Positions 46,547 to 55,186 of a stretch of DNA of 64,000 nt are shown one piece after another (the stretch's first letter is position 1; every line of letters begins with the position of its first letter). The notes under the pieces were generated by a model that saw only the letters and a program-made list of their open reading frames with translations, had not been told where the DNA came from and made no database searches. The position numbers and the translations under genes are program-made. Location of the stretch: contig NC_019771.1 of the NCBI RefSeq assembly GCF_000317695.1, forward strand, positions 3,476,001 to 3,540,000, written 5' to 3'. This DNA comes from Anabaena cylindrica PCC 7122 (GTDB taxonomy: Bacteria; Cyanobacteriota; Cyanobacteriia; Cyanobacteriales; Nostocaceae).

Positions 46547-46643
46547 AGGAGCATCCCAATGAAAGCAAAAACATCGAAAATTGTCATTCTGCGCTGCACT
46601 CTGTTCAGCGTGATACTAAACTTACATATTTGGGATGCTCCCT
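46547..46643. repeat. MITE-like element with GAGCATCCCAA ends
   Basis: AGGAGCATCCCAAT on the left and ATTTGGGATGCTCCCT on the right form terminal inverted repeats with an 11-bp perfect core. The interior of ~70 bp has no frame. From memory, such GGGAGCATCCC elements are dispersed in cyanobacterial genomes. Confidence 0.65.
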
Positions 46644-46722
46644 TCTATATATAGTGTTCTAATTTATTAAGTTACAGCCATCTCATGGAATAGAAAAAGA
46701 TTAATCAATCTTAGTTTGGCAT

Positions 46723-47630
46723 TTGATGAATATGACAAAACTATTCAATGGATTATCAAGACAACGTGCAGTAACCAATACTCATTTGTCAAATGACTTT
46801 CATAAAAGAGTAGGAATAAGTTATTGGCAACGTCTGGGAAGATTTTATAGTTTTCGTAAAGTGTATAGTTTTTTCAAAACCAAATACAAAATTTTTACCC
46901 TAATGGGTACAAAAAACGTCTAGAAATACTAGAAAATTCCATCTTTCAGAATATTTCAGTTAATGAAATTGTGGCAGATATGGAGAAGCAGTCTGTTTTT
47001 TTGGGATTGCAACTACCTCGATATATGGTTGAAGAAATTTATAAATTTGCTACAAATACACTTTGTACTGAACCAAAACATGATGATGAGTTTTTAGAAT
47101 GTGATATAAAAAATGGTTGCTTAAAAAATGGACGGTATGTGATGCGGGGTTTGGTAAGTAATGTGATGAATTGTGATGCCATTAAGCAAATTGTTCATGA
47201 TCCTGTACTGTTAAATATAGTCAGGCAATATCTCAAATATTGGCCAACGCTGATTACGCAACATCTAACTTGGAGTTTTGCTTCAGAGTTACCAGTGGCA
47301 GAGATTAAAAAAATTTATCCCCCCACAAATTTTCATTATGATGTTGCCGGTTATAACTTTATGACTATCTATTTCTACATTACAGATGTAGATGCAGATT
47401 CTGGACCACATATCATGATTAAGAATTCTCAGAAGCAGAAGCCATTAAGGATGTTATTGGCTCCTAATCGCCAATCTGATGAAGAGGTGTATGGTTATTA
47501 TGGTAAAGAAAGTGAGTTAGTGATTACAGGCAAAAGTGGATTTGGTTTTGTTCAAGATCCCTCCTGTATTCACAAAGTTAAACCACCCAAAATATCTAAT
47601 CGGCTATTGCTACAAATTAGATATTCTTGA
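46723..47630 (+). pseudogene. PhyH-type Fe(II)/2-oxoglutarate dioxygenase gene broken by a frameshift
   Basis: The first frame (46723-46923, TKLFNGLSRQRAVTNT) runs out at TLMGTKNV. The +1-shifted frame across the same spot reads PNGYKKRLEILENS and continues without a break into 46971-47630. The junction is in or near the TTTTTACCC run around 46895-46900. The second part holds the iron site NFHYDVAGYNF (HxD) and CIHKVKPP with a downstream NRLLLQIRYS (Arg for 2-oxoglutarate), as in phytanoyl-CoA dioxygenase relatives. The whole gene would be ~300 residues. It may be a true mutation or a sequencing error; substrate unknown. Confidence 0.75.
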
Positions 47631-47728
47631 TTTTAGTTCTAGGTTTAGCCTTTTTTGAGTTTCAATTTTCACTAAATACGGCTATAGGAATATAATGGAG
47701 GGCAGGAAAAATTTTATTACTAATTAGT

Positions 47729-47956
47729 TTAATTTGATGGTGATTTTGATTTACTGAAGATAAACCACCATAACTCTATGCTAATTAAAGCTAAACCTAC
47801 AATTGTAACAGCAACTTTCACGCTTAAAGGTTGTTCAATTTGATGAAATTGATTAATTTGCACTGAGTGAGAATTTGCCATTTCTGCTGATGCTGGGCTT
47901 GATGTCAATAATACTAAACAAATAAGACTGATCCAAAGCGTTTTTTTGTCCAACAT
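47729..47956 (-). CDS. Truncated cupredoxin-type protein: signal peptide and membrane anchor only
   Basis: 75 residues: a signal peptide (KKTLWISLICLVLLTSSPASA), a short loop (SVQINQFHQIEQPLSVKVAV) and a transmembrane helix (TIVGLALISIELWWFIFSKS). The loop-helix region resembles the N-terminus of cyanobacterial cupredoxin-domain proteins commonly encoded beside CopA, in which ~100 residues of copper-binding domain follow. Here the frame stops just after the helix, and no such domain can be found downstream. It starts immediately after the copA stop, so it is in the copper operon. Confidence 0.65.
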   Translation of the reverse strand: MLDKKTLWISLICLVLLTSSPASAEMANSHSVQINQFHQIEQPLSVKVAVTIVGLALISIELWWFIFSKSKSPSN

Positions 47957-50236
47957 TTACTTAATTCCTGGTTGAAAGTTACGCAATCTTAAAGCATTTG
48001 TGACTACAGAAACGGAAGAAAGAGCCATTGCGGCACCAGCGATAATAGGATTAAGTAACCAACCAAAAATAGGGTAAAGAATTCCGGCGGCAACAGGAAT
48101 ACCAATGATATTGTAAATAAAAGCAAAAAAGAGATTTTGCTTGATATTGTTGATAGTGGCACGACTGAGTTGAATTGCAGTGACAATGCCTTGTAGGTCT
48201 CCAGAAATTAAAGTAATATCACTAGCAGCGATCGCAATATCTGTCCCTGTCCCAATGGCAATTCCTACATCTGCTTGGGCTAACGCTGGTGCATCATTAA
48301 TCCCATCTCCTACCATAGCCACGATTTTAGACTTGGGGTTTGGGCTTTTATTCCCCAGTCCCCGGTTTTGCAATGATTTCACAATCGCCACTTTTTGATC
48401 TGGACGAACTTGGGCAAAAACTTGGGTAATACCAACTTGACGTGCGATCGCTTCGGCAGTTAAGCGATTGTCTCCAGTTAACATTACCACTTTTAAGCCT
48501 AATTTCTGTAATGCTTGCACAGCAGCGGCTGAAGAAGGTTTAAGGGCATCAGCAATACCCATTATTCCTTGTAATTCCCCATCTACAGCAATTAAAATTA
48601 CCGTTTTAGCTCCAGATTCCCAACCAACTTGATACTGTTGTAAAGAAACTGTATTAATCCCCAATTCTGTTAACCACCGTTCTGTCCCAATTTGCACCAG
48701 ATGATCATTAACAATTCCCTGGACTCCACAACCAGCTATAGCTGCAAAATCCTGAACATTTACTAAGTTCACTTCTTGGGATTTGGCATATTGTACTACT
48801 GCTTCAGCTAGGGGATGTTCAGAATTTCTTTCTACAGTTGCGACTAACTGTAATAATTCCAATTCATGATGATTAGCTGTACCTTTAACAGTGACAAAAT
48901 CTGTAACTGTGGGTTTACCTTGAGTTAAAGTTCCCGTTTTATCAAGAACAATAGTTTGAATTTTGTGTGCTAATTCTAAACTGTCAGCACCTTTAATTAA
49001 GATGCCATTTTCTGCACCTTTACCAGTTCCTACCATGACAGAAGTGGGAGTAGCTAAACCCAAAGCACAAGGACAAGCGATAATTAACACACCCACCATT
49101 GTGATCACAGACAGGGTAAAGTTACCCATAAAATTAAACCAGATGACAAAAGTAAAAATAGCGATCGCAATTACAGCCGGCACAAACCACCCTGTTACCT
49201 GGTCTGCTAACCGCTGAATAGGCGCTTTTGAACCTTGTGCTTCTTGCACTAATTTGACAATTTGCGCCAAAAAAGTATCCTTACCTACCCTAGTAGCTCT
49301 AAACTTAAAACTACCAGTTTTATTAATCGTCGCCCCAATTACTTCATCACCTGGTTGCTTTTTCACAGCTACACTTTCACCTGTCACCATTGCCTCATCT
49401 ACTGTTGAAGCACCATCAATCACTTCCCCATCTACAGGAATCTTTTCTCCAGGACGCACTAAAATCTCATCATTAATTCTCACCTCACCAATAGGAACAT
49501 CCATTTCTACCCCATCTCGAATAACTTTGGCAGTTCTTGCTTGTAGTCCCATCAATTTGCGGATAGCTTCCGAAGTTTGTCCCCTAGCGCGATGTTCCAA
49601 AAATCGTCCCAAAAGAATTAAAGTGATCACCATTGCTGCTACTTCATAATAAACATGAGGTTGCAAACCTTGGGCGATAAAAAAGCCAGGAAAAAGCGTC
49701 ACAAATAAAGAATATAAATAAGCTGTACCTGTTCCCAAAGCAATTAATGTATCCATCGTTGCTGTGTGGTGTTTTAGAGACTTCCAACCATTACGGAAAA
49801 AAGATCCACCACACCAAAATTCTACAGGTGTAGTTAAAACTAATTGTAACCAAGGATGATGGAGAAAACCGGGAATAAAAGGCATTTTCAACCCGGTCAT
49901 CATGGGTAAAGAACCCACAAATAGAAAAATACTAACTATACCTCCTATCCATAGTTTCAGCTTCAGTTCTCGTTGTTCTGCTAACTGAATCGCCTGTTGG
50001 GTATCATCTTCATCTTGTTCTTCTTGCAGTGAAAAAGACGAATAACCAGCATCTGCTATTGCAGCTTGAACTTCTGCTAAATTAGTACGGTTAGAATCGT
50101 AATTAATAGTTGCTTGTTCGGCTCCAAAGTTAACATTGCAATCAATAACACCAGCAACAGAAAGAATTGCTTGTTCAACGTTGTTAGCACAGGAAGCACA
50201 ACTCATGCCCCGCAGTTTAAGTGTGAGATTATCCAT
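47957..50236 (-). CDS. copA: Copper-transporting P1B-type ATPase, CopA-like
   Basis: 759 residues. One heavy-metal-binding domain opens the protein (MSCASC, C13 and C16). An acidic Gln/Asp linker and transmembrane helices follow. The metal-transport motif is CPC (388-390), the phosphorylation site DKTGT (D432), then TGDN and GDGINDAPALAQAD. CPC with an NN/YN pair in the last helices points to Cu(I) efflux. It pumps Cu(I) across the cytoplasmic or thylakoid membrane. The short copZ-like gene lies upstream on the same strand. Confidence 0.95.
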   Translation of the reverse strand: MDNLTLKLRGMSCASCANNVEQAILSVAGVIDCNVNFGAEQATINYDSNRTNLAEVQAAIADAGYSSFSLQEEQDEDDTQQAIQLAEQRELKLKLWIGGIVSIFLFVGSLPMMTGLKMPFIPGFLHHPWLQLVLTTPVEFWCGGSFFRNGWKSLKHHTATMDTLIALGTGTAYLYSLFVTLFPGFFIAQGLQPHVYYEVAAMVITLILLGRFLEHRARGQTSEAIRKLMGLQARTAKVIRDGVEMDVPIGEVRINDEILVRPGEKIPVDGEVIDGASTVDEAMVTGESVAVKKQPGDEVIGATINKTGSFKFRATRVGKDTFLAQIVKLVQEAQGSKAPIQRLADQVTGWFVPAVIAIAIFTFVIWFNFMGNFTLSVITMVGVLIIACPCALGLATPTSVMVGTGKGAENGILIKGADSLELAHKIQTIVLDKTGTLTQGKPTVTDFVTVKGTANHHELELLQLVATVERNSEHPLAEAVVQYAKSQEVNLVNVQDFAAIAGCGVQGIVNDHLVQIGTERWLTELGINTVSLQQYQVGWESGAKTVILIAVDGELQGIMGIADALKPSSAAAVQALQKLGLKVVMLTGDNRLTAEAIARQVGITQVFAQVRPDQKVAIVKSLQNRGLGNKSPNPKSKIVAMVGDGINDAPALAQADVGIAIGTGTDIAIAASDITLISGDLQGIVTAIQLSRATINNIKQNLFFAFIYNIIGIPVAAGILYPIFGWLLNPIIAGAAMALSSVSVVTNALRLRNFQPGIK

Positions 50237-50466
50237 ATTACTACCTTTAAATAATTCTTAAGGAAAAGGAGTCAGTAGTCAGGATTCAGGATTCAGGAGT
50301 TAGAAAGAAAGAATGATAAGAATATTTTTCTCTTCTGTTCCTGGTTCTCTCTTCCCTGCTATATCAAACATTCTGTATCCTGAATCCTTACGTCGGAATT
50401 AATTAATGGGGGTATTAAACCCACTTCTACATCCGTCAATCGCATATAATTCTTTCTACATTCTTA

Positions 50467-50534
<68 letters not shown>

Positions 50535-50543
50535 GTATTCTGT

Positions 50544-50738
50544 TTAAGCAGGAGGATAACCAGCAGTAACTAAAGCTTCCTTAATTGCTGTTTCTGATGC
50601 TTGGGTATCTACATTGACAAGCTTGGTTTTTGGATCAGCATCAACAGTGGCATTTGCATCAATAGCTTTAACTGCATTGGTAATATTTGTTGCACAAGTG
50701 GAACAAGCCATTCCGGGAACTGTAAGTTTGATTGTCAT
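50544..50738 (-). CDS. CopZ-like copper chaperone (heavy-metal-associated domain)
   Basis: 64 residues of a single HMA domain with the metal motif GMACSTC (CxxC) near the N-terminus. It ends TAGYPPA and has the expected beta-alpha-beta-beta-alpha-beta length. It would hand Cu(I) to the N-terminal domain of the downstream CopA. The 307-bp gap between them contains the tandem repeat. Confidence 0.92.
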   Translation of the reverse strand: MTIKLTVPGMACSTCATNITNAVKAIDANATVDADPKTKLVNVDTQASETAIKEALVTAGYPPA

Positions 50739-50759
50739 AGGTTTAAATGAGTGAAAAAA

Positions 50760-50885
50760 TTAAGATTTAGCTGAAGACAATTGCTGTAATTTTTCAATTT
50801 GGTCAATTGGCGTTTTGATGATAGCTTGAGATAAGTCACGAATTTGTGACTGAGTAGCATTTTCAGAAGCTTTCTCGGTTATCAT
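50760..50885 (-). CDS. Small open frame at the start of the copper operon, unrecognised
   Basis: From the ATG, 41 residues of polar helical sequence (TEKASENATQSQIRDLSQAI, then TPIDQIEKLQQL). The same frame stays open 30 codons upstream without an ATG and reads PKILVRGKHKLLIFGRNALN, which looks protein-like, so a non-ATG start may exist. It lies between the MerR-type promoter and copZ. The function is unknown. Confidence 0.4.
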   Translation of the reverse strand: MITEKASENATQSQIRDLSQAIIKTPIDQIEKLQQLSSAKS

Positions 50886-50978
50886 CTGCTCAGAAATGTT
50901 TAGGGCATTTCTTCCAAAAATTAGTAATTTGTGTTTTCCTCTTACTAAAATTTTCGGCTCAAAGTTCTTTGTATCTTC

Positions 50979-51010
50979 ATCCTAAACCCTCTAGCTGGCT
51001 AGAGAGTCTA
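50979..51010 (-). promoter_or_regulatory. MerR-type promoter/operator of the copper operon
   Basis: On the minus strand the sequence reads TAGACT, then CTCTAGCCAGCTAGAGGGT (19 bp with a dyad), then TTAGGAT. A -35 and -10 held 19-20 bp apart around a dyad is the form of promoters activated by ZntR, PbrR and CueR. The ACTCT...AGAGGGT arms match the ZntR/PbrR type as I recall them. The first gene on this strand begins ~95 bp downstream. Confidence 0.7.
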
Positions 51011-51158
51011 GAGCTTTTTGGATATTTTTTGTAAAAAACACAAAACTTTACCTTTTTGGTTCTGTCTATGAGTAGTGATGAAAATAAGCGCGACAGAGAA
51101 TAGTCAAATAAAGTTCATGCAGATGAGTTTATAAATTTTAGAGCGATCGCAAAAAACA

Positions 51159-51962
51159 ATGATGAATGCAGAAAATATAGTCCATATTCCCCAAATTTGG
51201 CGCGATTTTCCCCCTGAATTTGAGGAACTGCGGCCGTTTATAGAGTCACAGTTGTTGCCTTATATCAAAATCAGTAGCCATGAGGTTGGCCAGCTAAAGG
51301 AGGATTCCAGCGGAGATCCGTTAAAACTTTGGCACAGCAAAATTGGTGGAAATCCCTATCTGCCGAAAGACTATGAACATCCGTGCGATCGCATCACCGG
51401 GGACATTATGCCGTTGCTGATGCAAGTCAATTGTGCAGATGTACCCCAAATTGCTGGCTTTGATTTTCCCCAGCAAGGAATTTTGCAATTTTACCTGGGT
51501 TATGATGCGGCAATGTCTGAACTCAGCCCAGAAGTATGTCGTGTCCTTTATTTTCCAGAAGTTTTGGAAGTTGACAGTGAATTAGTTACCGACTTCAGCT
51601 TTATCGACAATGAAGATACTCTCCGCGACTATTCAGAAATTTATGCATTAGAGTTTTCAGTTGCACAGGAATTGTTTTGGTATCCTCGCCATGAGGAGAT
51701 TCAGCCGCCTGAAGCACTGACAGACCTTTATGAAGAATTTAGTCTAGAGTGTGACGAAGATTGCTCTGGCGATAAGCTAGGAGGATTTGCAGACACGTCT
51801 TGTTTTGACGTTGGAGCAGCCACGGAAGGCATAAAGGGTCGATTGTTGCTAGAACTTGGGCAAACATCGTGTAATGGCGAATACTTTTACTTTTTTATTG
51901 AAGATGCTGATTTAAGAAATCGGGATTTTAGCAAAGTTGAATGTCGGATCATGTTTACTTGA
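51159..51962 (+). CDS. DUF1963 (YwqG-like) family protein
   Basis: 267 residues with the DUF1963 core: SKIGGNPYLPKDYEHP, LLMQVNCADVPQIAGFDFPQ and GILQFYLGYD, then an acidic middle and a C-terminal GRLLLELGQ. YwqG-like proteins have no established biochemical role. It has no close operon partner and follows a divergent promoter region shared with the copper operon. Confidence 0.85.
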   Translation: MMNAENIVHIPQIWRDFPPEFEELRPFIESQLLPYIKISSHEVGQLKEDSSGDPLKLWHSKIGGNPYLPKDYEHPCDRITGDIMPLLMQVNCADVPQIAGFDFPQQGILQFYLGYDAAMSELSPEVCRVLYFPEVLEVDSELVTDFSFIDNEDTLRDYSEIYALEFSVAQELFWYPRHEEIQPPEALTDLYEEFSLECDEDCSGDKLGGFADTSCFDVGAATEGIKGRLLLELGQTSCNGEYFYFFIEDADLRNRDFSKVECRIMFT

Positions 51963-52108
51963 AAATTGAGCGTTTCTGAATTTGAGGTATGAAAATCAAA
52001 AATTCCATTTCTCAAATTCTTACTCTTTGCGCCTCTGCGCCTCTGCGTGAGACAAATTCATACTTTCATTCACCAACGCCAAAAATTTAACACTCTTCAT
52101 CTATCTCT

Positions 52109-52229
52109 ATGTCCCAGATCTCGCTCCCCTAATCACTTCTTAAAAACCTAACTTTCAGATCTCTTGTGCGATCGCTTTCTGCTTAGTGATATGACAAAAA
52201 CTTTAGCTCTAGCACCATCTTTGAGGGTG
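52109..52229 (+). pseudogene. Relic of a tRNA-dihydrouridine synthase gene, reduced to its two ends
   Basis: ATGTCCCAGATCTCGCTCCC copies the start of the intact dus gene at 55187 (ATGTCCCAGGTATCGCTCCC). About 50 bp later, GTGCGATCGCTTTCTGCTTA...ACAAAAACTTTAGCTCTAG copies its extreme 3' end (near 56140-56190). The ~900 bp between them are missing. Its product is not functional. Confidence 0.8.
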
Positions 52230-52353
52230 TTACAAAATTGACATTTACAAGGTGAGAAAGATTATGAATTTTAGAGTAAAGATTTTGAGAACTTGTAGTA
52301 AAATAATTAACCAATACTTGTTTAATCAAAAAAATACCAAGAATATTTATACT

Positions 52354-54282
52354 ATGACAGACGTTAATCAATATGTTACAGATTATTTAGATTATTACTG
52401 CGGTTTAGAAAATTCGCCAGGATTTGCAGTTTTACTCAAAGGGGAATGGGGTTCTGGAAAAACATGGTTTATTAATAAATATCGGGAGAAATTAGAAGCA
52501 GAAATAAAAAAAGATGAATATCAAATTATTTATATTACTCTTTATGGAGTAAAGAATATAGATGATATAGCATATATATTTTTAGAGCAATCAATCCCTA
52601 CTTTAGCATCCTCAAAGTGGTCTAAGCTGGGATTTAATTTTATTAAACTTATTTTAAATAGCCAGAAAATTGATTTAGAGAAATTAAAAATAGATTTTTC
52701 TAAATATATTGTCAATAACAAGAAAATTTTAATATTTGATGACCTAGAACGTTGTCAAATAGATATTAGTAATATCATGGGATATATGAACTACTTTGTA
52801 GAACAGCAAGGATCGAAAGTAATTATTATTGCTAATGAAGATATAATATTTGACAACTACAAAGACACCAAAGAAAAATTAATAGGTAAAACATTTAATA
52901 TTGCTCCTGACATTGATAGTGCATTAAACGGTTTTATTCAAAATATTGAAGATTCAGATATTCAGAAATTTCTTATAAAAAATACTGAATTTATAAAAAC
53001 ATTATACGAACAAGCAAAATGTACAAATTTAAGAATACTCAAACAAATCATTCTTGATTTTGAGCGAATTTATGAAAAATTATTAGACAAAGGAAAAAAT
53101 AAGCAGGAAGTTCTACAAGAGATTCTTCAAATGCTAACAATTTTTTCTATTGAAATTAAAATGGCAAATTTGCAACCAAAAGATATTACCAAATTATTAG
53201 ATGCACAAGCTAGGAGAAATATAAATAGAAGAAATGGTTCTTTGTCTGAAAAAAGCTCAGATGTACAAGAAGATAAAAATAATCTTCAGGAAATAAGTGA
53301 TAAATACTACTATTTACAAATATATTCCCCATTTCCTAGTGCGATATGGTGGGAAGAATTTTTTGATAAAGGTATTGTTAATAGTAACGAATTAAATGAA
53401 GCAATTGCAAATAAATACTATCCTGATGATAACACACCTAATTGGTTAAGATTAGTTTACCGGAATAGACTTAATGATGATGAATTTGATAAATATCTTA
53501 AAATTGTAGAATCGGAATTTAGTAACAGAGAATACAAAGATATATCAATTATAAAACATATTGTTGGATGTTTTTTATATTTCTCTAATAATGGATTATA
53601 TGTCAAAACTAAAGAGGAAATTCTGAAAGATGCAAAAATTTATATTGATGATTTAATTAATAATTTAAATAGTAATAATCAATTAGATGTTTTAGAATTG
53701 ATTAATGAAAATAAGCAAGATAGTTCCGTTAGTCCTGTATCTAATAATGATTCTAGACTAATGTTTTATAGTCAAGATAGCCAAGAATTTAAAGATTTTT
53801 ATAATTATATTCATGAAGTTCTCAATGAAAAATTGTCTAATCCTCAATATATGGGCAATTTAGCTCAGGAACTACTAGAAATCATGAAAAATGATGTTAA
53901 AGAATTTGATAGTATAATTTGTACTCAATCCTTTGCAAATAAAAAAATCAGACACAAATATAATGAAATACCTGTATTAAAATACATACGATGCCAGGAT
54001 TTTATAGAAACAATTTTATATATGGAATATGACAAGAAAAAATATGTTTTTTGGGCATTAGAAGAAAGATATAAACCAATTTATCTTCATTCTTATCCAG
54101 AATTAATAGAAGAAATAGAGTGGTTAAAAATGGTTCAAGACCTCCTGCTTAAAGAAGTTGATAAAAGACAAGGTAAACTAAGTGGCTATCAACTTAAAGA
54201 ACTTATTGAAACAAACCTGTCTAAAGTCATAAGCACATTAGAAGATATACAAATACAACAGGTTAATAAATCAGTAAATTAA
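52354..54282 (+). CDS. KAP-like P-loop NTPase, accessory
   Basis: 642 residues from the ATG at 52354 (an ATG at 52264 is possible but adds only a basic stretch). Walker A is LLKGEWGSGKTWF (~residues 30-42), Walker B KILIFDDLERC (~130-140). The N-terminal ~300 residues are a KAP/AAA-type NTPase. The rest is helical, acidic and Asn/Lys-rich without recognisable domain, and no transmembrane pair is visible. It has lower GC than its neighbours, consistent with acquisition. Similar NTPases occur in antiphage systems, but there is no partner gene that proves this here. Confidence 0.7.
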   Translation: MTDVNQYVTDYLDYYCGLENSPGFAVLLKGEWGSGKTWFINKYREKLEAEIKKDEYQIIYITLYGVKNIDDIAYIFLEQSIPTLASSKWSKLGFNFIKLILNSQKIDLEKLKIDFSKYIVNNKKILIFDDLERCQIDISNIMGYMNYFVEQQGSKVIIIANEDIIFDNYKDTKEKLIGKTFNIAPDIDSALNGFIQNIEDSDIQKFLIKNTEFIKTLYEQAKCTNLRILKQIILDFERIYEKLLDKGKNKQEVLQEILQMLTIFSIEIKMANLQPKDITKLLDAQARRNINRRNGSLSEKSSDVQEDKNNLQEISDKYYYLQIYSPFPSAIWWEEFFDKGIVNSNELNEAIANKYYPDDNTPNWLRLVYRNRLNDDEFDKYLKIVESEFSNREYKDISIIKHIVGCFLYFSNNGLYVKTKEEILKDAKIYIDDLINNLNSNNQLDVLELINENKQDSSVSPVSNNDSRLMFYSQDSQEFKDFYNYIHEVLNEKLSNPQYMGNLAQELLEIMKNDVKEFDSIICTQSFANKKIRHKYNEIPVLKYIRCQDFIETILYMEYDKKKYVFWALEERYKPIYLHSYPELIEEIEWLKMVQDLLLKEVDKRQGKLSGYQLKELIETNLSKVISTLEDIQIQQVNKSVN

Positions 54283-54409
54283 AACTTTGCTTAACTATTC
54301 TAGCACTAATAAAATTAGTGTCTAACCTGAGTTAAAACCTAAATTTTTATAACATTTTGCTAATACAAGGCTTTTAAAATGAATTTGGGTGCAGATATTT
54401 ACACTATAT

Positions 54410-54428
54410 TGTACAATATAGTTGTACA
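54410..54428 (+). promoter_or_regulatory. YefM-type operator: two TGTACA cores
   Basis: TGTACA occurs at 54410-54415 within a TATATTGTACAATATA palindrome, and again at 54423-54428 within GTTGTACAAC, 13 bp apart. E. coli YefM binds a pair of palindromes with a TGTACA core upstream of yefM-yoeB. The first gene begins 18 bp downstream. Confidence 0.75.
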
Positions 54429-54445
54429 ACTTCTGTAAAAAGAGA

Positions 54446-54727
54446 ATGTTAAATAAAGAAACCACTTACTCTCAAGCAAGGTTGAATTTAGCAACTATCT
54501 TAGATCAGGTGTGTGATCAACGGGAAATTGTAGTAATTAAACGTCGTAACGAAAAAAATGTGGCGTTAATTGCCGAAGATGAACTTTCCAGCTTATTAGA
54601 GTGTGTCTATTTATTAAGATCACCTGAAAATGCTAAACGTTTATTTCGAGCTTTAGAATGGAGTGAAACAGCAATAGAAACTCCTCAAACAGTGGCTGAA
54701 TTAAAAGAGGAATTAGGAATTGAGTAG
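54446..54727 (+). CDS. yefM: YefM/Phd-family antitoxin
   Basis: 93 residues with the Phd/YefM N-terminal fold (TTYSQARLNLATILDQVCDQ, then EIVVIKRRNEKNVALIAEDE). The C-terminal tail binds the toxin. The TGTACA operator lies directly upstream. Its stop overlaps the start of the toxin gene by 8 bp. It neutralises the YoeB-type toxin and should repress its own operon. Confidence 0.92.
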   Translation: MLNKETTYSQARLNLATILDQVCDQREIVVIKRRNEKNVALIAEDELSSLLECVYLLRSPENAKRLFRALEWSETAIETPQTVAELKEELGIE

Positions 54728-55043
54728 TAAGAAAAAAAAGCCAGATACTCATAATGAAGAAAAAGAATTATCTGGTTATTTTCCTGTTTTCAGTCCTGAT
54801 TTTAAAGCAGATTTAGCTTGGTGGTATAATCATGATAAGAAAAAAGGGGATAAAATACTAGATTTAGTAGCGGATATTCTTGATGGTCAACCGTTTACAG
54901 GCTTAGGTAAACCTGAACCTCTTAAATATATTGCTCCTGATACTTGGTCACGACGGATAGATTTAGAACATCGTTTAGTTTATAAAGTCACAGAGAATAA
55001 AGTTTATTTTTTACAGGCTCGTTATCATTATGAATTAGATTAA
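54720..55043 (+). CDS. yoeB: YoeB/Txe-family RNase toxin
   Basis: 107 residues. The YoeB core is in the C-terminal 85: FSPDFKADLAWWY, GLGKPEPLKY, WSRRIDLEHRLVYKV and ARYHYELD. The Arg and His residues of the ribosome-dependent RNase site are present (RRIDLEHRLVY, RYHY). It begins at TTG inside the antitoxin 3' end, as no ATG is available; about 20 residues precede the conserved domain. Confidence 0.9.
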   Translation: MSSKKKKPDTHNEEKELSGYFPVFSPDFKADLAWWYNHDKKKGDKILDLVADILDGQPFTGLGKPEPLKYIAPDTWSRRIDLEHRLVYKVTENKVYFLQARYHYELD

Positions 55044-55076
55044 AATCAAAAGACAAAATTATTCAACACTTACGCA

Positions 55077-55130
55077 AAATATCTCTCAAACTCTAATTTC
55101 TCTGTGTTCTCTGCGCCTCTGCGGTTAATT
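55077..55130. repeat. Dispersed repeat copy (TCTCTCAAACTC...CTCTGCGCCTCTGCGG)
   Basis: The phrase ATCTCTCAAACTC followed by TTCTCTGCGCCTCTGCGG recurs in degraded form at the end of the window (63957-64000). Its 3' part also appears at 52015-52055 and 686-721. It is typically placed upstream of genes here; function unknown. Confidence 0.6.
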
Positions 55131-55186
55131 ACTCCGTGAATTGTCCATAACTCCTATGAATTACTGATTTTTTTATCAACTTTTCT

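Noticed and set aside
49254..49649. 131-codon plus-strand frame inside copA
   Set aside because: Antisense to the actuator domain of a well-supported P-type ATPase.
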